This document shows positions 1-7,195 of a DNA stretch of 14,772 bases, in pieces. Under the pieces are notes generated by a model, which was not told where the DNA came from, searched no databases, and saw only the letters and a list, made by a program, of their open reading frames with translations. Within the stretch, counting starts at the first letter, position 1; the number at the start of each line of letters is the position of its first letter. The position numbers were made by a program, and so were the translations under genes. This stretch comes from JBEKCP01 sp050014815 (GTDB taxonomy: Bacteria; Planctomycetota; Planctomycetia; Pirellulales; Thermoguttaceae). Location of the stretch: assembly GCA_050014815.1 (NCBI GenBank), contig JBEKCP010000229.1:1-14772 (forward strand), read 5' to 3'.

Positions 1-419
1 GGCATCGCCGTGAACCAGCTCCGCATCAACTGCAGGGCCTTGCCTCGGCCGTCCAGCGGCTGGACCGAGATCGGCGTATTGGCAGGCACCGTGAAATAGG
101 CCGAACCGTCCTCGTGGATCGGCACGGTGCCCAAGATGCGCTTTACGTCCCAGCCGCCGTCGGTCCCCACCGCTTCATGCCCGCCGGTGCCGTGGTACCC
201 CACGGCATAGGCATAGCGCGGGTCGCTCCGCCGTTGCGTCCCGCAGTGGTCGCCGTTCCCACCCGAGGCCGTCAACCATTTATTGTCAAAAAGGGCGCCG
301 GATTTGGATGGCTTCGTGTTTGCGGTTTTCGTTCCGGGGCCACCCGTCGGACCAGAAGTGGCCACCACTTCGGATGCAGGGAACGTGCCCTTTTCACACC
401 CCCAGGGTATGCTGCCCAT
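1..419 (-). CDS. Hydrazine synthase alpha-like (HzsA-related) protein, partial, 5' end uncertain
   Basis: The minus-strand frame is open across the left edge, so the C-terminal remainder lies outside the window. From about nt 220 down to 1 the translation reads like the middle of planctomycete HZS-alpha-related secreted proteins: GTDGGWDVKRILGTVPI, then DGSAYFTVPANTPISVQPLD, then KALQLMRSWFTAMP. In that family the last motif is usually followed by a cytochrome-like CxxCH stretch, which would fall outside the window. Upstream of nt 220 the frame stays open (ATG at 417-419, another at 501-503), but the residues are low-complexity and resemble nothing I know. Family members are usually about 1000 residues with these motifs far from the N-terminus. 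The gene is therefore probably 5'-truncated, and the start given is only nominal. A plus-strand promoter lies just upstream at 424-452. Family assignment is from remembered motifs. Confidence 0.5.
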   Translation of the reverse strand, partial: MGSIPWGCEKGTFPASEVVATSGPTGGPGTKTANTKPSKSGALFDNKWLTASGGNGDHCGTQRRSDPRYAYAVGYHGTGGHEAVGTDGGWDVKRILGTVPIHEDGSAYFTVPANTPISVQPLDGRGKALQLMRSWFTAM

Positions 420-423
420 CTGC

Positions 424-452
424 TTGACAGTCGTTGTTCGGCCAAGTATTGT
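424..452 (+). promoter_or_regulatory. Sigma70-type promoter for the HEAT-repeat gene pair
   Basis: A perfect -35 TTGACA (424-429) is followed after exactly 17 bases by TATTGT (447-452, 4 of 6 matches to TATAAT). Transcription would start near 459, giving a leader of about 78 nt before the ATG at 537. The match to the consensus and the spacing are seen directly; activity is inferred. Confidence 0.55.
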
Positions 453-536
453 GACCACACGGTCTCTTACCCTGAGTAAGCAGTGTGGACGGAGTTGTTT
501 CATTGTGACCCCGAAACTCGAAAAGAGAGAGTTGCC

Positions 537-797
537 ATGCGAAGCATGATTGCTGTCCTGTGCCTCACGGTCTTCGGCGCCGTCGCTTCGGCTGTCGGCG
601 CCGACATCCTCGACAAGAGCTTTGAGGCGCTGAAGGCTTACGACTGGGGTCAAGATCGCGCGCCGCTGCGGGCGATCGAGGACGCCGTGGTCGCCACCCA
701 CGGGGACGCCGCCGCCCGCAAGGACCTCGAAACCCGGTTGGTGGCCGCGATCACGTTTCCATTCCGATCGGCCAAAGACGGGAGACCCTTGCCGTGA
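537..797 (+). CDS. Short secreted protein, probably truncated N-terminus of a HEAT-repeat protein
   Basis: This encodes 86 residues. Residues 1-21 form a signal peptide (MRSMIAVLCLTVFGAVASAV, likely cleaved after an Ala/Gly near 20-22). The mature part, with FEALKAYDWGQDRAPLRAIE and DAAARKDLETRL, resembles the first helices of planctomycete secreted HEAT-repeat proteins, which normally run on for several hundred residues. Here it stops after ITFPFRSAKDGRPLP, which does not resemble that fold, so it may be a deletion remnant. The ATG at 537 was chosen because the signal peptide starts there; the upstream GAGAGAG is only a weak ribosome site, and ATG 546 is possible. Its TGA overlaps the GTG of the next gene (GTGA), implying translational coupling. 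No enzymatic role is evident. Confidence 0.6.
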   Translation: MRSMIAVLCLTVFGAVASAVGADILDKSFEALKAYDWGQDRAPLRAIEDAVVATHGDAAARKDLETRLVAAITFPFRSAKDGRPLP

Positions 798-2152
798 AAA
801 GGGCTTGCGTGTTCTTGTCGGGGATTGTCGCTCTGGCGCTGGCAGTCGCATTTGCCGGTACATTGCGGGCGGCCGACGCCCCGGGCGACGAACTCGTCGA
901 GATGATCGTCACGCTGGTGAGCGACCAGGACCGCGACATGCGAGCCGTAGGGCTCCAGCAGGTGCGCGAGGAGGCGAAAGGCGCCGCGGCCACCAGGAAG
1001 TTCTCGGCCCTGCTGCCCAAACTGCCGACCGAGGCCCAGGCCGGATTGCTCGACGCCCTGGGCGATCGGGGCGACAACACGGCCCGGCCCGCCGTCCTGG
1101 AAATGCTCCGCAGTCAGGAGGAGCCGGTGCGCGCGGCTGCGCTGCGTGCGCTGGGCACGCTGGGCGATACGGCCGACGTGCCGCTCTTGGCGAAATGGCT
1201 GGCCGCTGTCGGCGCCGAGAAGACAGCCGCCAAGGCCGCCTTGGTCCGCCTGCACGGACAAGGCGTCAGCGCGGCCATTATCGGCGAGGCGAAACAGGCA
1301 AAGCCCGAAATCCGGATTGATTTGCTTGGCGTGTTGGCGGCCCGCGGAGCTACCGACGGCGTGCCCCTCGTGCTCGAAGCCGCCGGTGACGCCGACGCCG
1401 GCGTGCGGCTGGCGGCCCTGGCGGCACTCCGCGCGCTGGCCGGCAAGGAGCATGCCGCAGCCGTAGTCAAGGTCCTGAAAGCGGCCAAGGACAGCCAGGA
1501 GCAGTGGCAGGCGGAAACGGCGCTGCTGACCGTCTGTACCCGCGGACGCGAGGGCTGCGTCGATGCGATCCTGGCCGGCATGGCCGACGCCGGTCCGGCC
1601 GCCGCGGAATCGCTCTTGCGGGCACTGGCGCGGTCGGGCGGCGACAAGGCCCTGGGTGCGATCGTCGCCGCTACGAAAGACGAGCGGCCCGCTGTGGGCG
1701 CCGAAGCCGTGCGCGTGCTGGCGTACTGGCGGACGGCAGAAGCCATTCCTCACCTGCTGGCGATCGCGAAACAGGCCGGACCGATCGGACATCACGCGAC
1801 GGCCGTGCAGGGCCTGATACGATTGGCCAGCCCGGTACAAGACAGGCCGGCCAATATGGCGCTATTGGGCGAGGCGATGAAGCTTGCTCGGCGCAGCGAG
1901 GAAAAGCGCATGGTGTTGGGGGTTCTCGGCGGCGTCGCCACCAAGGAATCACTGGCCCTGGTTACGCCCGCCATGGACGATCCCGACTTGACCGACGAAG
2001 CTTGCCTGGCAGCGGTGCTTATTGCCCAGAAGCTGCCCCGCGTGGATCAAGCCACGCGGCGCGCGGTGTTTGAGAAGGCTGCCGCCAAGGCGAAGGATCG
2101 GCAAATCCGCGAGAGAGCGAAGGAGGCGATCAAGGGTGAGCAGGTGCGCTAA
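794..2152 (+). CDS. Secreted HEAT-repeat protein
   Basis: This 452-residue protein has a GTG start preceded by GGGAGA (780-785) at good spacing. Residues 1-26 form a signal peptide (K/R near the N-terminus, hydrophobic run, cleavage near AGTLRAADA), so it is probably periplasmic. The rest is almost entirely alpha-helical HEAT/PBS-type repeats of about 30 residues, visible as recurring units such as VRAAALRALGTLGD, VRLAALAALRALAG and VGAEAVRVLAYWRT. HEAT solenoids act as protein-binding scaffolds; no catalytic residues are seen. It overlaps the preceding short secreted ORF by 4 nt and shares its promoter at 424-452. In related genomes I would expect the two pieces to be parts of one longer protein, so the present split may be the result of rearrangement. 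The binding partner is unknown. Confidence 0.82.
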   Translation: MKRACVFLSGIVALALAVAFAGTLRAADAPGDELVEMIVTLVSDQDRDMRAVGLQQVREEAKGAAATRKFSALLPKLPTEAQAGLLDALGDRGDNTARPAVLEMLRSQEEPVRAAALRALGTLGDTADVPLLAKWLAAVGAEKTAAKAALVRLHGQGVSAAIIGEAKQAKPEIRIDLLGVLAARGATDGVPLVLEAAGDADAGVRLAALAALRALAGKEHAAAVVKVLKAAKDSQEQWQAETALLTVCTRGREGCVDAILAGMADAGPAAAESLLRALARSGGDKALGAIVAATKDERPAVGAEAVRVLAYWRTAEAIPHLLAIAKQAGPIGHHATAVQGLIRLASPVQDRPANMALLGEAMKLARRSEEKRMVLGVLGGVATKESLALVTPAMDDPDLTDEACLAAVLIAQKLPRVDQATRRAVFEKAAAKAKDRQIRERAKEAIKGEQVR

Positions 2153-2183
2153 ACGCGATGAGCAACCAGGCCGGCCGGCCCCG

Positions 2184-2212
2184 TTGCAAGCGACCTTGCG
2201 ATGCCTTATATT
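2184..2212 (+). promoter_or_regulatory. Possible promoter of the GH127-cyclase-SDR operon
   Basis: TTGCAA (2184-2189, 4 of 6 to consensus) and TATATT (2207-2212, 5 of 6) are separated by 17 bases. They lie in the 168-nt gap after the HEAT gene and about 108 nt before the GH127 start. In such GC-rich DNA a spaced AT-rich pair like this is notable, but no activity is shown. Confidence 0.4.
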
Positions 2213-2320
2213 GTTGGTAACATTCGCTTTCCCGGGGAGATTGCCGCGTATTGCGGGGACAACTACTTCGTTTCCCTGCCGCCGCGGAACCCCGGGGACC
2301 AATCCAGGAGGTGCAGTGCG

Positions 2321-4150
2321 ATGTCGCGATTCACGATGACCATTGTTTGTCTTGTGCTGTTGGGCAGTCAGGGTTTCGGAGATAACAAGTTCCCAACGCG
2401 GCTGAAGGCCAGCGATCCCGCCACGTGGAAACCGGCCGTCTGCAAGGCCGTCGTGCCGGCCGGAGGCGTGACGCTCGACGACGCCGGCCTCTTCAAGCCG
2501 GTTATGGAGAACAACATCGAGTACCTCCTGAAGTCTTTCTCCGTCAACCACATGCTCGTGCCGTTCCGGCAGCGGGCGGGCCGGAAAGATCCGCCGGACG
2601 ACAAGCCCCAGGTGAAATTCTGGGACACCGACCTCCGCGGCTCCAGCGCCGGGCGGTTCATGATGGGCGCCGGCAACACGCTTCGCTGGATCGAACACCC
2701 GGAACTCCGCAAACGGCTCGACGAGCTGATCGACGGCATCGAGGCCTGCCGCGGGCCCAACGGATACATCCTGGCCTATCCGCCCGACAAGGTCCGCAGC
2801 GAAGAGCCGAACTACGGCCGGGCCTGGTTCACCCACGGGCTTATCGAAGCGGCGATCGCCGGAAACCCGAAGGCCTATGGGCTCCTCCGCGGCCATGCCG
2901 ACTGGTTCAACCAGTGGGACATGCTCCCAAAGTTGCTCTACCACGACCACAACAGCCACCAGGGACATATCGCCAGCACGCGAACGTACTTCACGCCCAT
3001 CGGCAAGCCGGAAGACCTGCAGACGGCCGAGAAGTATTACGTGTGCGATTGGTGGATGGACCAGTTGGCCGCGCACCAGGAGGAAGCCGTCTGGAAGTAT
3101 CCTCTGCAAAACCCGCACAGCTACCTCATCACCAGCTTCGAAGCCTACCTGGACCACTACCTGGCGACCGGCGACCGGAAGTACCTTGAAGCGATGGTCG
3201 GCGCGTGGGACCTGATCCACGACAAATGGGAACACGTCGGCGGCAGCATGGCCATCTGCGAGGGCAAACCCAACTACCCGCCCGGGTCGTATTACATCAC
3301 GACCAAGGGTCACACGGGCGAGACCTGCGGCAGCGTGTTTTGGATCAAGTTCAACCAGCGGTTCCACCGGTTTTATCCGGAAGACGAGAAATACGTCGGC
3401 GAGATCGAGAAATCGATCTACAACGTGTGCCTCGCCAACCAGGTGGGCAGCCAGGGAATTCGCTACCACGCGCGGCTGGAGGGCCGCAAGGAAGCCCCGA
3501 CGGTCCAGAACACCTGCTGCGAGGGCCAAGGCACCCGGTTCTTCGGATCGTTGCCCGAGTATATCTACTCGCTCGCCGAAGACGGCCTGTACGTGAACCT
3601 CTACGAACCGTCGGCGATTCGATGGCCGTTGGCGGGCCAGCCGCTTAGCCTGACAATGAAGACCAGCTTCCCGTTCCAACCCGAGGTGTCCATGAAGCTC
3701 GCCACGGAAAAGCCCGCCAAGATGAAGCTCCGCGTGCGGGTGCCTTCCTGGGCTGCCGGCGACGTCCCCATCAGCGTCAACGGCCGACAGACGATGGTCG
3801 GCAAGCCGGGCAGCTACGCGGTGTTGGACCGCACGTGGACCGACGGCGATACGGTGACGTTCAGCCTGCCCATGGGCTTTCGCGTGACCCGCTACACGGG
3901 GGCCGACCAGATTGCCGGGCACCAACGCTACGCCTTCGAGTTCGGCCCGGTCTTGTTGGCAGTGGTAGGACCGCCCGGGCAGATCGCCCACGATCCGGCC
4001 AGGCCGCAGGACTGGCTCAAGCCCCGGCCGGACCGCCCCCTGCACTTTGACATCGCGGGCGATTCCGAACACAGGTTCATGCCCTACTGGCAGGTCACGA
4101 ACGAAACTTACACCTGTTTCCCGGTGGTTGAGTTGGCTGCGAAGCCGTGA
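2321..4150 (+). CDS. Glycoside hydrolase family 127 (DUF1680) beta-L-arabinofuranosidase-like protein
   Basis: This encodes 609 residues. ATG 2321 is preceded by a perfect AGGAGG (2306-2311) and followed by a short signal peptide (MTIVCLVLLGSQGFG), so the enzyme is exported. The fold is an (alpha/alpha)6 barrel followed by beta domains. Family hallmarks are present: HTGETCGSVFW gives Glu334 and Cys336, and NTCCEGQGTRF gives Cys399 and Cys400. These match the Glu-Cys-Cys-Cys zinc site of Bifidobacterium HypBA1, where the first Cys of the CC pair is the nucleophile. GH127 enzymes release L-arabinofuranose from beta-linked oligosaccharides and glycoproteins, but the family is broad and the true substrate here is unknown. 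It is first in an operon with a cyclase-family hydrolase (36-nt gap) and an SDR dehydrogenase. Confidence 0.87.
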   Translation: MSRFTMTIVCLVLLGSQGFGDNKFPTRLKASDPATWKPAVCKAVVPAGGVTLDDAGLFKPVMENNIEYLLKSFSVNHMLVPFRQRAGRKDPPDDKPQVKFWDTDLRGSSAGRFMMGAGNTLRWIEHPELRKRLDELIDGIEACRGPNGYILAYPPDKVRSEEPNYGRAWFTHGLIEAAIAGNPKAYGLLRGHADWFNQWDMLPKLLYHDHNSHQGHIASTRTYFTPIGKPEDLQTAEKYYVCDWWMDQLAAHQEEAVWKYPLQNPHSYLITSFEAYLDHYLATGDRKYLEAMVGAWDLIHDKWEHVGGSMAICEGKPNYPPGSYYITTKGHTGETCGSVFWIKFNQRFHRFYPEDEKYVGEIEKSIYNVCLANQVGSQGIRYHARLEGRKEAPTVQNTCCEGQGTRFFGSLPEYIYSLAEDGLYVNLYEPSAIRWPLAGQPLSLTMKTSFPFQPEVSMKLATEKPAKMKLRVRVPSWAAGDVPISVNGRQTMVGKPGSYAVLDRTWTDGDTVTFSLPMGFRVTRYTGADQIAGHQRYAFEFGPVLLAVVGPPGQIAHDPARPQDWLKPRPDRPLHFDIAGDSEHRFMPYWQVTNETYTCFPVVELAAKP

Positions 4151-4186
4151 ACGGCCGGCCGCGCGTGCAACCCGAAGGAAGCCTCG

Positions 4187-4834
4187 ATGACGACCTTGAT
4201 CGACCTGTCGCATCCACTGGAGCACGGCCAGCTCAATTTTCCCTTCGACCCGAAGATCAGCGTGGTCGTCCACAACACGATCCCCGCGATCGGCTACAAC
4301 ATCACGCAGATCAGCATGTCGACGCACCAGGGGACGCACCTGGATGTGCCCTACCATTTCTACGATGACGGCAAGACGGTGGACCAGGTGCCGCTCGCGC
4401 GGTTCTACGGACCCGCGGTGCTGGTCGATCTTGCCCCAGGCTCGTGCCTGGCGGCCAAGACGCCGATCACGGTCGAGATGCTCCGGCCGCATGAGAGCAA
4501 GTTCCAGCCTGGGGCGAAGGTGCTCTACCGCACCGGTTGGGACCGGATGTTCGGCCGGCCGGAGATGTTCACCGATTTCCCCACCCTGACGCCGGAGGCG
4601 GCCCGCTGGATCGCCGGGCGGCGCATCGGCCTGCTGGGCATGGACACCCTCACGCCCAGCGCCGACTGGAAAGAGGTCCACTGGACGCTCCTGGGCAAAG
4701 ACGCGGAGATCGTGATCGTCGAGGGGCTGGCGAACCTCGACCGGCTGCCCGAGCAGTTCACGCTGGCAGCGTTTCCCTTGAACATCAAAGGCCGCGACGG
4801 CTCGCCGATCCGGGCCGTCGCCATTGTCGATTAG
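4187..4834 (+). CDS. Cyclase-family (KynB-like) metal-dependent hydrolase
   Basis: This 215-residue protein opens with LIDLSHPLEHGQ and carries the metal-binding signature THQGTHLDVPYHF: His47, His51 and Asp53, with His57 nearby. These define the cyclase/kynurenine formamidase superfamily (PF04199). Members hydrolyse amides such as N-formylkynurenine, or lactone-like and isatin substrates, using Mn or Zn. Length is typical for the family. There is no signal peptide, so it is cytoplasmic. A GAAGGAA ribosome site lies 8 nt before the ATG. There are no other tryptophan-catabolism genes nearby. Its place between a sugar-releasing GH127 and an SDR dehydrogenase suggests a substrate derived from a sugar, for example a sugar lactone, but that is inference. 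The gene symbol is left empty because true KynB function is doubtful. Confidence 0.82.
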   Translation: MTTLIDLSHPLEHGQLNFPFDPKISVVVHNTIPAIGYNITQISMSTHQGTHLDVPYHFYDDGKTVDQVPLARFYGPAVLVDLAPGSCLAAKTPITVEMLRPHESKFQPGAKVLYRTGWDRMFGRPEMFTDFPTLTPEAARWIAGRRIGLLGMDTLTPSADWKEVHWTLLGKDAEIVIVEGLANLDRLPEQFTLAAFPLNIKGRDGSPIRAVAIVD

Positions 4835-4848
4835 AGGTAACCGTTCAC

Positions 4849-4861
4849 GGGGACTGTCCCC
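4849..4861 (+). repeat. 13-bp palindrome GGGGACTGTCCCC, solo end of a repeat family
   Basis: A 6+1+6 palindrome sits in the 49-nt gap between the cyclase and SDR genes, just before the SDR ribosome site. The same palindrome, in the same GGGGACTGTCCCCTTC context, forms the right end of the 90-bp element at 6953-7042. Here only one end is present, so this is either a relic or a short intercistronic hairpin. Confidence 0.6.
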
Positions 4862-4883
4862 TTCGGCCCGAGGAGGTCTTACG

Positions 4884-5681
4884 ATGCGAGGACTGTCAGG
4901 CAAAGTTGCGATTGTCACCGGCGGAGCCGCCGGCATCGGCCGGGCTATCATGGAACGCCTCTGCCGGGAAGGCGTCGCGGTCACCTTCAGCGGCATCAGC
5001 GACGGCGGCTGCGGCACCGAACGGGAATGCTCGGCAAAAGGCTGCCGCGTCCAGTTCGTCCGCGGCGACATGGCTGAGGAGGACTTCTGCCGACACCTGG
5101 TCGATGAAGCGATCAAGAAATGGGGTCAGGTCAATTACCTGGTCAACAATGCCTTCTCGTTTATCGCCAAGGGCGCCGACGCCACCCGCGAGGAATGGCT
5201 GCGGATGATGAACGTCGGCCCGATCGGTTACGCCGCGATGGCCCGGCTGGTGATCGAGCCGATGCGCCGGCAGGGCGGCGGGGCGATCGTCAACCTGTCG
5301 AGCATCTCGGCCCACATCGCCCAGCCCAACCGCTGGACTTACAACGCGGCCAAGGGCGCGGTCAATCAACTGACCCGCTGCATGGCCCTCGACCTGGCCC
5401 CGCACGGCATCCGCGTGAACACCGTCAGCCCCGGGTGGATCTGGACCCGCGAGGTGGACAAGGCGGCCGGCGGCGATCGCGCCAAGTGGGGGCCGGTCTG
5501 GGGCAAGTTCCACATGCTCCGGCGCCTGGGCACCGTCGAGGAGTGCGCCGGCCCCGTGGCCTTCCTGTTGAGCGACGAAGCCAGCTTCATCACGGCCGCC
5601 GAGTTGATGGTCGACGGCGGTTACTGCGGCATGGGCTCCGAAGGCCTCGGCGACGCATCCTCCTTCGCCGGCTCCTCGTGA
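4884..5681 (+). CDS. Short-chain dehydrogenase/reductase (SDR, classical type)
   Basis: This 265-residue protein starts at ATG 4884, 7 nt after a perfect AGGAGG (4871-4876); the longer in-frame start at 4824 would overlap the cyclase gene and lacks that site. Classical SDR motifs are all present: the cofactor loop TGGAAGIG (12-19), NNAF (88-91) in place of NNAG, Asn110, catalytic Ser140, Tyr153 and Lys157 (YNAAK), and the PGW turn after VNTVS. The reaction is NAD(P)-dependent oxidation of an alcohol or sugar hydroxyl. The substrate cannot be read from the sequence; relatives include glucose 1-dehydrogenases and 3-oxoacyl-ACP reductases. As the third gene of the GH127 operon it plausibly oxidises the released sugar. 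The C-terminal tail (GMGSEGLGDASSFAGSS) extends slightly beyond the usual end. Cytoplasmic. Confidence 0.9.
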   Translation: MRGLSGKVAIVTGGAAGIGRAIMERLCREGVAVTFSGISDGGCGTERECSAKGCRVQFVRGDMAEEDFCRHLVDEAIKKWGQVNYLVNNAFSFIAKGADATREEWLRMMNVGPIGYAAMARLVIEPMRRQGGGAIVNLSSISAHIAQPNRWTYNAAKGAVNQLTRCMALDLAPHGIRVNTVSPGWIWTREVDKAAGGDRAKWGPVWGKFHMLRRLGTVEECAGPVAFLLSDEASFITAAELMVDGGYCGMGSEGLGDASSFAGSS

Positions 5682-5707
5682 CCCCGGCGAACTTTTCCGA
5701 TAGACTT

Positions 5708-5789
5708 GCGTGATTCTGGGAGGAAAGCCCCCGGACTGCGTCCGGGGGTTGCGGCGTGACGCGGGGTACCAAACCTCCCGGAATCGTGC
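5708..5789. repeat. Imperfect palindromic element with inner GC hairpin, between convergent genes
   Basis: Outer arms 5708-5723 and 5774-5789 pair at 13 of 16 positions. An inner perfect 8-bp stem lies at 5728-5735 and 5741-5748 with loop CTGCG. It lies between the end of the SDR gene (plus) and the end of the Pro-rich gene (minus), so it could act as a bidirectional terminator. However, there is no T-run after the inner stem, so I list it as a repeat/hairpin. Confidence 0.5.
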
Positions 5790-5800
5790 AAGGCTTGCCG

Positions 5801-5868
5801 GCCCAACGCACAGGCGAGGGGCAGCCGTTGCCGCTCCCTCGCTTGCGCTTCGGGCTGGTGTTTGCCCG
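5801..5868. repeat. Planctomycete-type dispersed palindromic repeat, copy 1
   Basis: The 33 bases at 5836-5868 are identical to 11847-11879. They are preceded by a diverged complementary left arm (5801-5820, about 16 of 20 matches) with a 15-base loop, the same architecture as copy 2. It lies in the gap between convergent genes. Confidence 0.75.
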
Positions 5869-5911
5869 GGGTCAATCATCCCAGCCGTCGCGTGGTCCGC
5901 GCGATGGCCGC

Positions 5912-6554
5912 TCAAAAGCCGGCGTCGTCCTCCGGGCCCAGGAGTTCGGCGACTCGTTTGCCGACAAGGTCCTGGCGGGCCTTGTTGCGGCGATCGATCG
6001 CGTCGCGGAGCCCTTGCAGGGCCTCTTCCAGACGCTTCACCTCCAACTGGCGGCGGGCCTGGCGGACCTCGAACTGCTCGGTCACGACCTTCTGCAGTTG
6101 CTTCTTGATCTCCTCGCGCTGCGAGGTCGGCGCTCGGGCGATCCAACTCGCCGTCATGTTTGAGCAGCTTGTACATTTCGGGGTCGTTCTTTTCGAGCGA
6201 CTCCCAGTCCTGGTGCGGCCAGCGGGGCGGACCAGGCGGCAATCCGGGCGGCGGCCCGAACGGACCGTCGCGCGGCGGCTCGCCCGGCTGTTGCGGGCCT
6301 TCGCCCCGCGGCGGCCCCTTGGGGCGCGGACCCCCGGGAACGGGCAGCCCGAAGTCCCCCGGCGCTGCCGCTCCGGGCTCGAACTCCCCGGGGTGGTGCG
6401 GCGGTTTCGGCCTTTCCCGATCAAAGTCCCCCGGTCTTTCGGCCGGCGGACGGTCCGGCCGATCGGGCCTGGGCTGCGCCGGCGCCCGCCGCTCCAGCAG
6501 GACCAGAATCGCCAGTACAAACACAACTGTGGTAAGAAGCCTTGGCAACGACAT
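5912..6554 (-). pseudogene. Secreted proline-rich/coiled-coil protein with internal frameshift
   Basis: The start is ATG 6552-6554, preceded by AGGAG at good spacing. The first frame encodes a signal peptide (MSLPRLLTTVVFVLAILVLL, then RRAPAQ), a long Pro/Gly/Asp-rich segment, and WESLEKNDPEMYKLLKHDGELDR. Near 6130-6145 the plausible reading moves to another frame: RAPTSQREEIKKQLQ continues as a charged coiled coil rich in E, K, Q and R to a stop at 5912. Both halves look protein-coding and fit together as one protein, so a net +1 or -2 base change separates them. Without correction the first frame would read on antisense through the SDR gene. It is the last gene of an operon with a sigma factor and a TM protein. 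Either a sequencing error or a true deletion could explain it. Function unknown; extracytoplasmic. Confidence 0.6.
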
Positions 6555-6568
6555 GAAATCATCTCCTT

Positions 6569-7195
6569 CTACAATGGGTTCTTCCGCATATCCTCTTCAA
6601 CCTGCCGTAGTCCGTATTGGATGGCGGTGGACGCATCGTCCCGGGTCCGCCAGTCTGCTTCCACGCCAGCGACCGCCTGGCCGGCCCGCGCGATGGCGTT
6701 GTCGATCGGATCGCTCCAGGCGAGGTCTATCTGGCTCACTCCGCCGACCGGTTGCTTCGTCCCCGGCACCGATGGCACGGCAGGCGGCCGATGTTCGGCA
6801 AGGCTAGCGTCAGGGGTGTGGCCTTGGCCGGGTCCTCGCTTGGCCACCGACCAGCCAATGACCGACGCCACGGCAATCAGCACCGTAGCGGCGATTGTCA
6901 CCACCAGCCGCACGAGCCGCCTTGCCCACCTACGCGCCGGCGGGGAGGCCGGGAAAAAGGGGACAGTCCCCATTTGTGCGACTCCCGCGATGCGGGGCCC
7001 GCCTCCGCGCCGTTCCGGCAAATGGGGACTGTCCCCTTCTTCCTCCTCTGGCCCGGCGGCCTCCAGCAGTTGGCCCAGCGCCAGCCAGGCCTCCCGCAAC
7101 GCGGCGGTCTCGGCGTGCAGGGTGTCCTGATCCGCCTCGCCGCGAGCAGTCGCCTGCTCTAATCGTCGCTGGAGTTCCGCCAGGTCTTCGTTCAT
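6569..7195 (-). CDS. Single-TM protein downstream of ECF sigma factor, putative anti-sigma partner
   Basis: This encodes 208 residues. ATG 7193-7195 overlaps the TGA of the sigma-factor gene (ATGA), so the two are coupled. Residues 1-50 are a charged helical cytoplasmic part (LAELQRRLEQ, ALREAWLALGQLLEAAG). Residues 52-81 are encoded by a 90-bp palindromic repeat. One TM segment spans about 96-118 (LVVTIAATVLIAVASVIGW) after Arg-rich positive residues. The C-terminal 90 residues would be extracytoplasmic and end in a helix (YGLRQVEEDMRKNPL). It has no HxxxCxxC zinc motif, so it is not a recognised zinc anti-sigma factor. An anti-sigma role is inferred from position and topology only. Its stop codon TAG merges into the ribosome site of the next gene. 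Confidence 0.72.
   Translation of the reverse strand: MNEDLAELQRRLEQATARGEADQDTLHAETAALREAWLALGQLLEAAGPEEEEGDSPHLPERRGGGPRIAGVAQMGTVPFFPASPPARRWARRLVRLVVTIAATVLIAVASVIGWSVAKRGPGQGHTPDASLAEHRPPAVPSVPGTKQPVGGVSQIDLAWSDPIDNAIARAGQAVAGVEADWRTRDDASTAIQYGLRQVEEDMRKNPL
6953..7042. repeat. 90-bp palindromic element with 24-bp inverted ends, inside a CDS
   Basis: Terminal arms 6953-6976 and 7019-7042 are inverted repeats matching at 23 of 24 positions, each with the core GGGGACAGTCCCC. Total length is 90 bp, exactly 30 codons, so it preserves the reading frame of the minus-strand TM protein and adds about 30 residues (including AQMGTVPFFP). Its ends resemble the 12233-12309 element, and its right end matches 4849-4861. 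Confidence 0.82.

Noticed and set aside
650..1840. 396-codon minus-strand open frame opposite the HEAT-repeat gene
   Set aside because: It is a shadow of the HEAT repeats; its Gly/Arg/Gln-rich composition fits a complementary reading.
1949..5116. Very long minus-strand open frame (1055 codons) antisense to the GH127, cyclase and part of the SDR genes
   Set aside because: It is a shadow frame produced by GC-rich codon usage. It has no recognisable motif, while all three plus-strand genes have intact catalytic signatures and ribosome sites.
5728..5748. Rho-independent terminator after the SDR gene
   Set aside because: There is a strong 8-bp GC stem, but it is followed by TTGCGG rather than a T-run, and it sits inside a larger palindromic repeat.
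4896..6554. 552-codon minus-strand frame as a single gene
   Set aside because: Only the first part (6554 to about 6140) looks coding. Beyond that it runs antisense through the SDR gene, and the natural continuation is in another frame ending at 5912.
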